A DNA stretch of 6,842 nt from Anaerolineae bacterium (GCA_018055515.1 JAGPHL010000141.1:1-6842); one strand, 5' to 3'. Counted from the first letter of the stretch, positions 1 through 6,425 are shown. The notes: a model not told the origin generated them from the letters alone. A program made the numbers and translations.

Positions 1-117
1 TCGCCCCTCGTCCCCTTGTGACGGGGTCCAGGGTTCACTTGTAGTTCTAAAAAGTTGTGCTAACCTTATTCTTGAACGAGCCTCCTTTCAACTGACAAAC
101 ATAACCAAGTCGTAGAA

Positions 118-1842
118 GTGGGAGCAAAAAACAGCATGATCATCGTGCCAGCCGCCATAAAGACCGAAGTGGTGCTCGAATGTTATGCCTGTGGACATCA
201 GCAGCCCTATCATTTGCCTCACCCGCCCTGCCCCAAATGCGGACACGACTTCATGGAAGCCCGCTACAATTACGCGGCCGTGCGCTCGCTGTGGCCGGAG
301 ATTCTTGCTGGCCGGCCCTTCACCATGTGGCGCTATCGGGAATTGCTGCCCCTCTTCGATGATCAATACCAGATCAGCATGGGCGAAGGGGGAACGCCAC
401 TCCTACCCGCGCACAATCTCAGCATGATGCTCGGCACCAGGAACCTGTTCATCAAAGATGAGCGGCAAAACCCCACTAACTCGTTCAAAGACCGCCAGGC
501 GGCGTTGGTCATCTCGATGATGAAAGAGGCCAACGTCTCGGAAATGGTGGTGGCCTCTACCGGCAACGTGGCGATTTCTTACTCCGCGTATTCCTCACAC
601 GCGGGCATCAAACTGTGGACTTTCCTCCCGAGCCTGGTGCCGCCGGAGAAAATGCAGGAGATCGCCATCTACGGCAGCGAGGTCATCAAGGTCACAGCGA
701 CGTATGATGTCACCAAGAAGGTCGCCGCGCAATTCTCGCAGCACAAAGGCATCATGGACGATCGCGGCATCCGCAACATCGGCACGCGGGAAGCGATGAA
801 GACCCTGGCATTTGAGGTGGCCGAGCAGCTGACAGAAGTGCTGGGTCCGCCCCGTCCCGGCATCCCATGGCGCGCTCCCGACTGGTACATTCAAGCCGTC
901 AGCGGCGGCATGGGGCCGGTGGGCTTCTGGAAGGGCTTCTACGAGCTCTATCAGATGGGACTGGTAGACCGCATGCCCAAGATGGCGCTCATCCAGGCAG
1001 AAGGCTGCGCTCCTATGGTCAACTCCTTTCGCAAAAATCTGCCCGAAGCCGAGCCGGTGACTTCGCCTGACACACAGATCATCACCATTGCCACCGGCGT
1101 CCCTGGCCCGGCATACAGCTACCTGGCCAGGATTGCCAGAGAGCACGGCGGGACCTTCGAATCCGTCACCGACGACGAAGCGTTCCGGGCGACACACGTG
1201 CTGGCCAAAATGGAGGGGCTTTCGATGGAGCCGGCAGCCGCAGCCGCCTTTGCCGGGCTGTTCAAACTGCTCAGCCAGGGCGTCATCCGGCGCGACGAGA
1301 TCATCGTGGTCAACTGCTCCGGGCACACCTTCCCCGTCGAGAAATTCCTGTTGGGACCCGACTGGGCCAAAGAAGTCAGCGAAGCGGACGTCGCCGGCGA
1401 ACAAGTGCAGGCGCCCAAGCCGCCGAGCGAGGATCTGCTTGGCGCGCTTGACCAACTCGACGAACGGGTGAAGACTATCATCATCATGGAAGACAATCCC
1501 GAAGCCGCGCGCCTGTTGCGCCGCATCCTGCAGACCCGGGGCGATTTTCAGATTGCCGAGGCGCACAATGGCCGCGAGGGCCTGGCGCTTATCCGACAGC
1601 ATCGCCCCGATTTGATCCTGCTGGATTTGATGATGCCGGACATGGACGGATTTGCCGTGCTCGACGCACTCAAAGCAGATGAGACGCTGCGCGATCTGCC
1701 CGTCATCGTGGTGACCGCCAAAGAGCTGACCCAACAGGAACGCCAACGCCTCCAGGGGCAGATCAAGATGCTGCTTCAAAAAGGCTCCTTCATGGATGAC
1801 GACCTGTTGGATGACATCAACGCGCTGTTGGACAAAGTCTAG
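118..1842 (+). CDS. Threonine synthase-like PLP-dependent enzyme fused to a C-terminal response-regulator receiver domain
   Basis: Threonine synthases convert O-phosphohomoserine to threonine with PLP in the cytoplasm. Numbering from the GTG at 118, residues 22-41 form a zinc ribbon (C22, C25, C38, C41). The fold-II PLP core spans about 85-415: NPTNSFKDR with the probable Schiff-base lysine K124, STGN at 147-150 for cofactor binding, a phosphate-loop candidate SGGMGP at 262-267, and NCSGH at 399-403. After a linker (about 420-450) comes a full CheY-like receiver: acidic pair E458/D459, phospho-acceptor D503 in LLDLMMPDMDG, T533 and K555. All phosphorylation residues are present, so this half is unlikely to be decayed. 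The core is of normal ThrC length, but N121, GGMGP and the C-terminal motif differ from the textbook forms. The exact substrate is therefore uncertain; another beta-replacing or beta-eliminating PLP enzyme is possible. ATG 136 is the likelier start. A receiver-kinase gene follows 41 bases downstream, probably in the same operon. Confidence 0.87.
   Translation: MGAKNSMIIVPAAIKTEVVLECYACGHQQPYHLPHPPCPKCGHDFMEARYNYAAVRSLWPEILAGRPFTMWRYRELLPLFDDQYQISMGEGGTPLLPAHNLSMMLGTRNLFIKDERQNPTNSFKDRQAALVISMMKEANVSEMVVASTGNVAISYSAYSSHAGIKLWTFLPSLVPPEKMQEIAIYGSEVIKVTATYDVTKKVAAQFSQHKGIMDDRGIRNIGTREAMKTLAFEVAEQLTEVLGPPRPGIPWRAPDWYIQAVSGGMGPVGFWKGFYELYQMGLVDRMPKMALIQAEGCAPMVNSFRKNLPEAEPVTSPDTQIITIATGVPGPAYSYLARIAREHGGTFESVTDDEAFRATHVLAKMEGLSMEPAAAAAFAGLFKLLSQGVIRRDEIIVVNCSGHTFPVEKFLLGPDWAKEVSEADVAGEQVQAPKPPSEDLLGALDQLDERVKTIIIMEDNPEAARLLRRILQTRGDFQIAEAHNGREGLALIRQHRPDLILLDLMMPDMDGFAVLDALKADETLRDLPVIVVTAKELTQQERQRLQGQIKMLLQKGSFMDDDLLDDINALLDKV
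120..124 (+). promoter_or_regulatory. Shine-Dalgarno candidate favouring the ATG at 136
   Basis: GGGAG lies 11 bases before the in-frame ATG at 136. No comparable purine-rich site stands at the right distance before the GTG at 118. This favours a protein starting MIIVPAA, six residues shorter than the longest reading. The spacing is slightly long, so the call is moderate. Confidence 0.45.
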
Positions 1843-1873
1843 CCCAACCGTGGCGCACCGGCGAAGGGAAAAC

Positions 1874-1878
1874 GGAGG
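1874..1878 (+). promoter_or_regulatory. Shine-Dalgarno of the receiver-histidine kinase gene
   Basis: A perfect GGAGG sits five bases before the ATG at 1884. It fixes that start. The 41-base gap after the upstream stop codon shows no terminator hairpin, which supports co-transcription with the PLP-receiver gene. Confidence 0.75.
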
Positions 1879-1883
1879 TCAGC

Positions 1884-3143
1884 ATGACCAAAATCTTATA
1901 CGTCGAAGATACCCCTGCCAGCCAGACATTGGTCCAGCGTATTCTCCAGGCCGAAGGCTTTGAGGTCCTCATCGCCAATTCGGGCCTTGCCGCCATCGAG
2001 GCCGCGACGCGAGAAAAGCCCGATCTCATTCTGATGGACATCAACATCGGCGGACTGGACGGCTACGAAGTGACCACACGCCTGCGCACGATTGCGGGGC
2101 TGGAAAAAGTGCCCATCGTTGCCGTGACCGCCGCGACCCTCAACGGCGACCGCGAGCGCGCCCTCGTCGCGGGCTGCAACGGCTACATCCCGAAACCCAT
2201 TGATGTGGACGAATTTCCCAATCAGATCCGCTCCTATCTGGTGGGGATGAAAGAAGAAGTGGCGTCGGCAGAACAACGCGCCGAGTACCTGCTGGAATAC
2301 AATCAGCGATTGGTCCAACGCCTGGAAGAAAAGGTGCGGGAGCTGGAGCAAGCCAATCTGGAATTGCAGCGCGTCGAGAAAATGAAGTCCGACTTCGTCA
2401 TCCTTGCGGGGCACGAACTGCGCACCCCACTGACCGTAGTGTACGGCTATCTGCAGATCCTCATGGCCGATCGCTCTATTCCGGGGTCGGCGGAGCAGGA
2501 AGGGACCCCCAAACACCTCATGCGGCGGGTCTTCGAGGCGGTAGAACGCCTGAGCCAGGTGATCCAGGACATCCTCAATGTTTCGCTCATTGACGCCAAC
2601 CGCCTCGATCTGGCGCACGAACCGGTGTTCCTCAACTCCACCATCCAATCGGTGTTGCACAACCTGCGCAGTTTCGGCTCCAAACGCGACGTAACGATCG
2701 AACTGGGATCGGGGCTGCGCAAACTTCCCACCATCGAGGGCGATCCCCGACGTCTACATCAAGCATTTTGGAACGTGATCAGCAACGCCATCAAGTACAC
2801 TCCCGACGGCGGCTCAATCACGATTGACGGCGAGGTGATAGATAACACAGTTCACATCTGGGTTAAAGACACGGGGGTGGGCATTCCGCCGGAAGAATTA
2901 AGCCGCATTTTTGGGCGCTTCTATGTGCTGGAGGATGTGGCGTATCATCGTTCCAGCAAGACGGACTTCAAGGGCGGCGGACTGGGTTTGGGATTGGCGG
3001 TGAGCAAGGGCATCATCGAAGCCCACGAGGGAAAGATTTGGGCGGAAAGCCAGGGATATGATGAAACCGCCCTGCCCGGCACGACGATGCACATTCTGTT
3101 GCCCCTGGGCAACCCCTTCAGCGGCCCCAAAACCGCGAGTTGA
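1884..3143 (+). CDS. Receiver-histidine kinase (REC-coiled coil-HisKA-HATPase), soluble
   Basis: This is a two-component protein in which the receiver precedes the kinase. The receiver occupies residues 1-120: acidic pair E8/D9, phospho-acceptor D52 in LMDINIGG, T82 and K104. A heptad-rich coiled coil runs from about 123 to 167 and leads into the HisKA dimerisation helix, with the phospho-accepting H177 in GHELRTPL. The ATPase domain shows the N box (N297, N301), G1 (DTGVGI, 329-334), the F box (RIFGRFY, 341-347) and G2 (GGGLGLGL, 364-371). There is no signal peptide, membrane segment, PAS or GAF domain, so the kinase is cytoplasmic and its input is probably phosphorylation of its own receiver or a protein contact. 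All catalytic residues look intact. Its output domain is not in the same polypeptide; the receiver on the upstream PLP enzyme is the nearest candidate target (inference). No convincing terminator follows. Confidence 0.93.
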   Translation: MTKILYVEDTPASQTLVQRILQAEGFEVLIANSGLAAIEAATREKPDLILMDINIGGLDGYEVTTRLRTIAGLEKVPIVAVTAATLNGDRERALVAGCNGYIPKPIDVDEFPNQIRSYLVGMKEEVASAEQRAEYLLEYNQRLVQRLEEKVRELEQANLELQRVEKMKSDFVILAGHELRTPLTVVYGYLQILMADRSIPGSAEQEGTPKHLMRRVFEAVERLSQVIQDILNVSLIDANRLDLAHEPVFLNSTIQSVLHNLRSFGSKRDVTIELGSGLRKLPTIEGDPRRLHQAFWNVISNAIKYTPDGGSITIDGEVIDNTVHIWVKDTGVGIPPEELSRIFGRFYVLEDVAYHRSSKTDFKGGGLGLGLAVSKGIIEAHEGKIWAESQGYDETALPGTTMHILLPLGNPFSGPKTAS

Positions 3144-3157
3144 TGCCGCTCCTGGGC

Positions 3158-3185
3158 TTGTGTTTTTTGTTTTCTGTGGTACGAT
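3158..3185 (+). promoter_or_regulatory. Candidate promoter of the tRNA-His/tRNA-Arg unit
   Basis: TTGTGT (3158-3163) and TACGAT (3180-3185) are separated by 16 bases. The -10 matches TATAAT at four positions and the -35 matches TTGACA at its first three. The expected start point, near 3192, lies a few bases before the mature tRNA-His 5' end, a usual spacing for a tRNA promoter. A T-rich stretch fills part of the spacer. Confidence 0.45.
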
Positions 3186-3197
3186 GTGGACGTTCGC

Positions 3198-3275
3198 GGT
3201 GGGCGTGGCCTAATTGGTCAAGGCTCCTGACTGTGACTCAGGCAATTGTGGGTTCAAGTCCCACCGTCCACCCCA
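3198..3275 (+). tRNA. tRNA-His (anticodon GTG), with G-1 and encoded CCA
   Basis: A complete cloverleaf can be folded by hand. The acceptor stem is 3199-3205 with 3265-3271 (one G-U pair), the D stem 3208-3210 with 3222-3224, the anticodon stem 3226-3230 with 3238-3242, and the T stem 3248-3252 with 3260-3264. The anticodon GTG is at 3233-3235, which reads His codons. The His-specific identity pair is present in the DNA: the extra G-1 at 3198 opposite discriminator C73 at 3272. CCA follows at 3273-3275. A terminator-like hairpin begins right after it. Confidence 0.96.
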
Positions 3276-3304
3276 AAGGCTGGGCCCGCAGGCCCGGCCT
3301 TTTT
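3276..3304 (+). terminator. Intrinsic-terminator-like hairpin between the two tRNA genes
   Basis: A nine-base-pair GC stem (3278-3286 with 3291-3299, one T-G wobble) closes a four-base CGCA loop and is followed by five T residues at 3300-3304. Flanking A residues can extend the stem. This has the form of a rho-independent terminator directly behind tRNA-His. It is placed oddly, because tRNA-Arg starts only nine bases later. Confidence 0.8.
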
Positions 3305-3313
3305 CATACGTGA

Positions 3314-3387
3314 GCCCCTGTAGCGCAACTGGATAGCGCAGCGGACTTCGAATCCGTCGGTTGCAGGTTCAAATCCTGCCAGGGGCA
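3314..3387 (+). tRNA. tRNA-Arg (anticodon TCG), CCA not encoded
   Basis: The cloverleaf is complete. The acceptor stem is 3314-3320 with 3380-3386, the D stem GCGC 3323-3326 with 3336-3339, the anticodon stem 3341-3345 with 3353-3357 (first pair G-U), and the T stem 3363-3367 with 3375-3379. The anticodon TCG at 3348-3350 reads CGA and possibly CGG arginine codons. The discriminator is A3387. The next bases are CTC, so the 3' CCA must be added enzymatically, unlike the neighbouring tRNA-His. No separate promoter is visible in the nine-base gap upstream. Confidence 0.96.
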
Positions 3388-3393
3388 CTCCGC

Positions 3394-3423
3394 AGCGGGT
3401 TGATCTCGGGTCAACCCGCTTTT
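3394..3423 (+). terminator. Rho-independent terminator after tRNA-Arg
   Basis: A perfect ten-base-pair inverted repeat (3394-3403 with 3411-3420) encloses a seven-base loop. It ends in a short T run at 3420-3423. It closes the tRNA unit just before the promoter of the next gene. Confidence 0.85.
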
Positions 3424-3431
3424 CCATCCGG

Positions 3432-3459
3432 TTGACATTCGTCCCAAAACGATTATCTT
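3432..3459 (+). promoter_or_regulatory. Sigma-70-type promoter of the propeller-M15 peptidase gene
   Basis: A perfect -35 box TTGACA (3432-3437) is followed after 16 bases by TATCTT (3454-3459), four matches to TATAAT. Transcription should start about seven bases on, around 3466-3467, which is the ATG of the gene itself. That predicts a leaderless or nearly leaderless transcript. No Shine-Dalgarno sequence is present to contradict this. Confidence 0.65.
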
Positions 3460-3466
3460 ACATACC

Positions 3467-5308
3467 ATGGACAAACCCATGGGCAGGCCCAAGGAATTTG
3501 CGCTGAAGCGCTGGCTCAAAGCGCTGGCGCGTCCGCGAGCCGTGCAGTTGCCGATTTTGTTCTGGATCTGCCTGTTCGCGCTGATGGGGGTGCTGATACG
3601 GCTGGCCACTCTGCCGCAAACGGCCACGCCCGTGTATCTCCCCGGCGAGACGCACATCCTCGTGGCAACGCCCACCCCCGGCGCACCACTCGCGCTGGCC
3701 CCCACCCCCACTCCCGTCGGCAGCGGCGGGACTCTGGCCTTCACCATGCGGCACAACGGCAACGACGACATCTACTTGCTCTCCCAAAACGACAGGCAGC
3801 TGCTCCGGCTCACGTATGACCCCGCCGCCGACCGGGATCCTGCCTGGTCGCCTGACGGACGCTGGTTGGCTTTCGCCTCGCAGCGGGCCAGCAGTTGGGA
3901 TCTCTATCTGATGGACATGCAATCGGGGACGGTGCTGCGCCTCACGCGCGATCCGTCCTTCGAGGCCCGCCCCAGCTGGTCGCCGGATAGTCAATGGCTG
4001 GCCTACGAGGTGTACGACGGGGAAAATTTCGACATCTATGTGCTGAGCGTTGACGGCGAGCAGAAGTATCGGCTGACCAATCATCCCGCGCCCGACTTCT
4101 CGCCGGCATGGTCACCCGACGGACGCCACATCGCCTTCACCTCGCTGCGCGACGGCAGCAAGGACATTCACGTCATCTCGCTCGACACGGGCGAAGTCAT
4201 CAATCTCACCCAATCCCAGGAGCAGCAAGAGGACTACGCCGCCTGGTCGCCCGACGGCGCCTTTTTGAGCTACTCCGCCGGCACGCCGGGCAACGAGGAA
4301 ATTCTGGTGCTTCCCTTCGACAAAGACGCGATCGCCATGGGTGAGGTGCGCCCGATGCTTTTCGGCACGGGCGGCCAGCCGACCTGGTCCCCTGACGGCC
4401 AGGCGCTCGCGTTTATCTACCGGCGTAACGAGAGATCCTACCTGGTCGCGGCGAACATCTCCGGCTGGGCGCTGGCGCAGGAGGGATACAGCTCCAGCAA
4501 TTGGATGGCGGTTCCCAGCTGGAGTCAGCACGTCCTTCCCGTCGAGCTCGCGCAGCAGCTGGCCGCGCGCATGGCGCAGCCGGAATCACCGCTGTACACG
4601 GAGCTCCTCCTCGACACCGAAGCGCACCCCACAACCTATAAGCTGGTAGGACTCCCCGGCGTGAACAACGGCGACACCACGGAAAAGCTCAGCGATCGCG
4701 TCAACGATAGTTTCAACGCCCTGCGGCAGCGCGTGAAAGAGGAGACCGGTTGGGACTATCTCAGCATCTTGGGCGATTCCTGGCGCCCGATGAACCATAC
4801 CCCCCGACCGGGGCAAGGCCGCATCTCCTGGCATGTCTGCGGGCGCGCCATTGACATCAACCAGGGATTCTTGAGCGACGGCCTGATCGAGCTCATCCGC
4901 GAGGACATCGGCGGCGTGACCTACTGGCGAGTCTACATCAAAGCGGCAAAGCAGGATGGCAGCCTCGGCGAACCGTTACGGGATCGTCCCTGGAACCTCT
5001 CCGCACGCTCCAAAGGCGGGCTGGCCGCCGTGCAGGGCGGCGAGCTCAAAAGTGAGGTGCCCCAGGGCTACTACGTGGACTTTACGACGCTGGCCGCCGA
5101 CTACGGTTGGGAACGCCGCAACGCACTTTCCGGTTGGCGCACGTCCTGGTTCGACATCGAATGGTGGCACTTCCAAAAGACGGCGGGGCTGAGCTGGTAC
5201 CAGTGTATGCTGGAACTCTACGACGAGGACGCGATCAGCGCGTCTTACGGGGACTTGCCCTGGTGGACGCGCCGCCCGGAGTGGGAAGTCCAAACATACC
5301 CGTGGTGA
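3467..5308 (+). CDS. Membrane-anchored TolB-like beta-propeller fused to an M15-family (VanX/VanY-like) zinc peptidase domain
   Basis: A basic N-terminus precedes one hydrophobic helix (about residues 27-47), an uncleaved-anchor pattern that places the rest outside the cytoplasm. A Thr/Pro-rich linker (67-85) leads to a TolB/PD40 propeller. WSPD motifs stand at 127, 171, 215, 260 and 307, about 44 residues apart, each preceded by a D-[IL]-[YH]-type strand except the last. The C-terminal part (about 375-613) carries the M15 zinc signature: H456 and D463 in SWHVCGRAID, then E565 and H568 in DIEWWHF. H-to-D spacing of seven and E-to-H spacing of three match VanX. R440 may be the substrate-binding arginine. 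M15 enzymes cleave D-Ala-ending peptides of peptidoglycan, so a wall carboxypeptidase is the best guess, with the propeller as a binding module (inference). About 100 residues separate the two metal-site halves, more than in VanX. Transcription probably starts at the ATG. Confidence 0.85.
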   Translation: MDKPMGRPKEFALKRWLKALARPRAVQLPILFWICLFALMGVLIRLATLPQTATPVYLPGETHILVATPTPGAPLALAPTPTPVGSGGTLAFTMRHNGNDDIYLLSQNDRQLLRLTYDPAADRDPAWSPDGRWLAFASQRASSWDLYLMDMQSGTVLRLTRDPSFEARPSWSPDSQWLAYEVYDGENFDIYVLSVDGEQKYRLTNHPAPDFSPAWSPDGRHIAFTSLRDGSKDIHVISLDTGEVINLTQSQEQQEDYAAWSPDGAFLSYSAGTPGNEEILVLPFDKDAIAMGEVRPMLFGTGGQPTWSPDGQALAFIYRRNERSYLVAANISGWALAQEGYSSSNWMAVPSWSQHVLPVELAQQLAARMAQPESPLYTELLLDTEAHPTTYKLVGLPGVNNGDTTEKLSDRVNDSFNALRQRVKEETGWDYLSILGDSWRPMNHTPRPGQGRISWHVCGRAIDINQGFLSDGLIELIREDIGGVTYWRVYIKAAKQDGSLGEPLRDRPWNLSARSKGGLAAVQGGELKSEVPQGYYVDFTTLAADYGWERRNALSGWRTSWFDIEWWHFQKTAGLSWYQCMLELYDEDAISASYGDLPWWTRRPEWEVQTYPW

Positions 5309-5316
5309 AAGCGCCT

Positions 5317-6411
5317 CTAGCGCGACGCGATGAGCGCCTGTAGCGCGGAGACCAGCTCCTGCTGGAAACGCTCCACGGAGAAACGCCCGGCATTCGCGCG
5401 GCACGCGGCCGGCTCCATGGACTGTGCCTCGAACTTGCGCACCGCTTCGATCAAAGCAGCGACAGTCTGCTCGCGGAAGAAGACCCCCGTCTCGCCATCG
5501 ATGACCGTGTCAAGTGCCCCACCCGCCCCGTAGGCGATGACCGGACGTCCCGCCGCCTGCGCTTCCAGCGGCGCGATGCCGAAATCCTCCTTGCCGGGGA
5601 AGACGAAAGCCTTGCACTCCGCGAGAAGCTGCGGCAGATCGGCGTCGGGGACATAGCCGAGGAACTCGACGTTCGGGCCGGCGATGGCCTCCAGGGCCGC
5701 GCGGTCCCGGCCACTGCCGGCAATGCGGAGCGGCAACCCCAGCTCGGTGAAAGCGCGCACCGCCAGGTCAATGCGTTTGTAGGGGATCAACCGCGAGACG
5801 ACGAGGTAGTAATCTCCAGGGTGCGAGGCGATGGAGAAGCGCTTCACATCTACAGGGGGATAGATGAGAGTGGACTCGCGGCGGTAATACCGCCGAATGC
5901 GCTCCTGGATTTCGGTGGAAATGGCGACGAAATGGGTCGCCGGACGTTGCGCAGCGGCGTAATCCCAACGGCGCAGCGTCAGCACCACCGGTTTCAGGGC
6001 CACCCGCAATGCCGGGGGCAGGTTTTCCCGCGCCGCGTAGGTCGCATATTCCCAGACGTAGCGTGTCGGCGCGAGGCAATAGCAGAGGTGCGGCGTCTCC
6101 CCGCTGTGGACGCCGTGGCAAAACCCGCTCTTGTTGCTCAGAATTGCCTCGTATCCCGCATCCGCCAGATTCAGCCGGGCGAAAGCCAGGGCATAGAGCG
6201 GGAAATACCATTGATGATGGCGATAAATCCCCGGCAGCCGATCCATCCAGGTCGTGCGGATGTCCCACGCGCGGTAGGAAGAGGGCAATTTCTCGCGCCA
6301 GTAGATGCTGGTATAGATCGGGGCTGCGGGGAAGAAGGCGTGAAAATGTTCGAGGACCCGTTCCGCCCCGCCGAGCTGGTTCAGCCAATCATGCACGAGC
6401 GCCAATCGCAT
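5317..6411 (-). CDS. GT4-family glycosyltransferase (GT-B fold, WbaZ-like)
   Basis: GT4 retaining glycosyltransferases move a sugar from a nucleotide sugar to a glycan or lipid acceptor at the cytoplasmic side of the membrane. The N-terminal half opens with the acceptor-domain pattern LVHDWLNQLGGAERVLE. The C-terminal half has the donor-site features: SRLIPYKR (206-213, with R207 and K212), GSGRD, and the E-X7-E motif at E275 and E283 in KEDFGIAPLEA. A length of 364 residues is normal. The opening resembles mannosyltransferases of the WbaZ type, but the donor sugar and acceptor cannot be read from sequence. The ATG has a good AGGGAG ribosome site seven bases upstream. The gene lies downstream of the murE-like gene on the same strand across a 113-base repeat-bearing spacer, and its stop is 8 bases from the stop of the convergent peptidase gene. 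An envelope-glycan role is likely. Confidence 0.92.
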   Translation of the reverse strand: MRLALVHDWLNQLGGAERVLEHFHAFFPAAPIYTSIYWREKLPSSYRAWDIRTTWMDRLPGIYRHHQWYFPLYALAFARLNLADAGYEAILSNKSGFCHGVHSGETPHLCYCLAPTRYVWEYATYAARENLPPALRVALKPVVLTLRRWDYAAAQRPATHFVAISTEIQERIRRYYRRESTLIYPPVDVKRFSIASHPGDYYLVVSRLIPYKRIDLAVRAFTELGLPLRIAGSGRDRAALEAIAGPNVEFLGYVPDADLPQLLAECKAFVFPGKEDFGIAPLEAQAAGRPVIAYGAGGALDTVIDGETGVFFREQTVAALIEAVRKFEAQSMEPAACRANAGRFSVERFQQELVSALQALIASR

Positions 6412-6418
6412 GAGCCGG

Positions 6419-6424
6419 CTCCCT
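6419..6424 (-). promoter_or_regulatory. Shine-Dalgarno of the glycosyltransferase gene
   Basis: On the minus strand AGGGAG lies seven bases before the ATG at 6411-6409. This fixes the start and shows that the heptad repeats stop just short of the ribosome site. Confidence 0.7.
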
Positions 6425-6425
6425 G

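Noticed and set aside
1..33. GC-rich CCCC/GGGG hairpin at the left edge as a terminator of an upstream gene
   Set aside because: The stem is only four pairs (12-15 with 23-26) and no T run follows.
39..72. Possible promoter for the PLP-receiver gene (TTGTAG with TAACCT, or TATTCT further on)
   Set aside because: Matches to the consensus are three or four of six with poor partners. The 117-base leader is too short and too ambiguous to call a promoter.
595..1779. A 394-codon open frame antisense to the PLP-receiver gene
   Set aside because: It lies wholly opposite a well-supported gene, shows no recognisable motif, and is His/Asp/Gly/Leu-rich as expected from reading a GC-rich gene backwards.
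1896..2660. A 254-codon open frame antisense to the receiver-kinase gene
   Set aside because: It is the complementary-strand shadow of conserved receiver and HisKA sequence, with no domain of its own.
3121..3173. Short GCGG/CCGC stem plus a T-rich tract as the terminator of the kinase operon
   Set aside because: The stem is four pairs, lies inside the coding end, and is about 25 bases from the T tract, so it is not a classical terminator.
3458..4084. A 208-codon minus-strand frame across the start of the peptidase gene
   Set aside because: It overlaps a promoter, a membrane anchor and propeller blades that read well on the plus strand; its composition is shadow-like.
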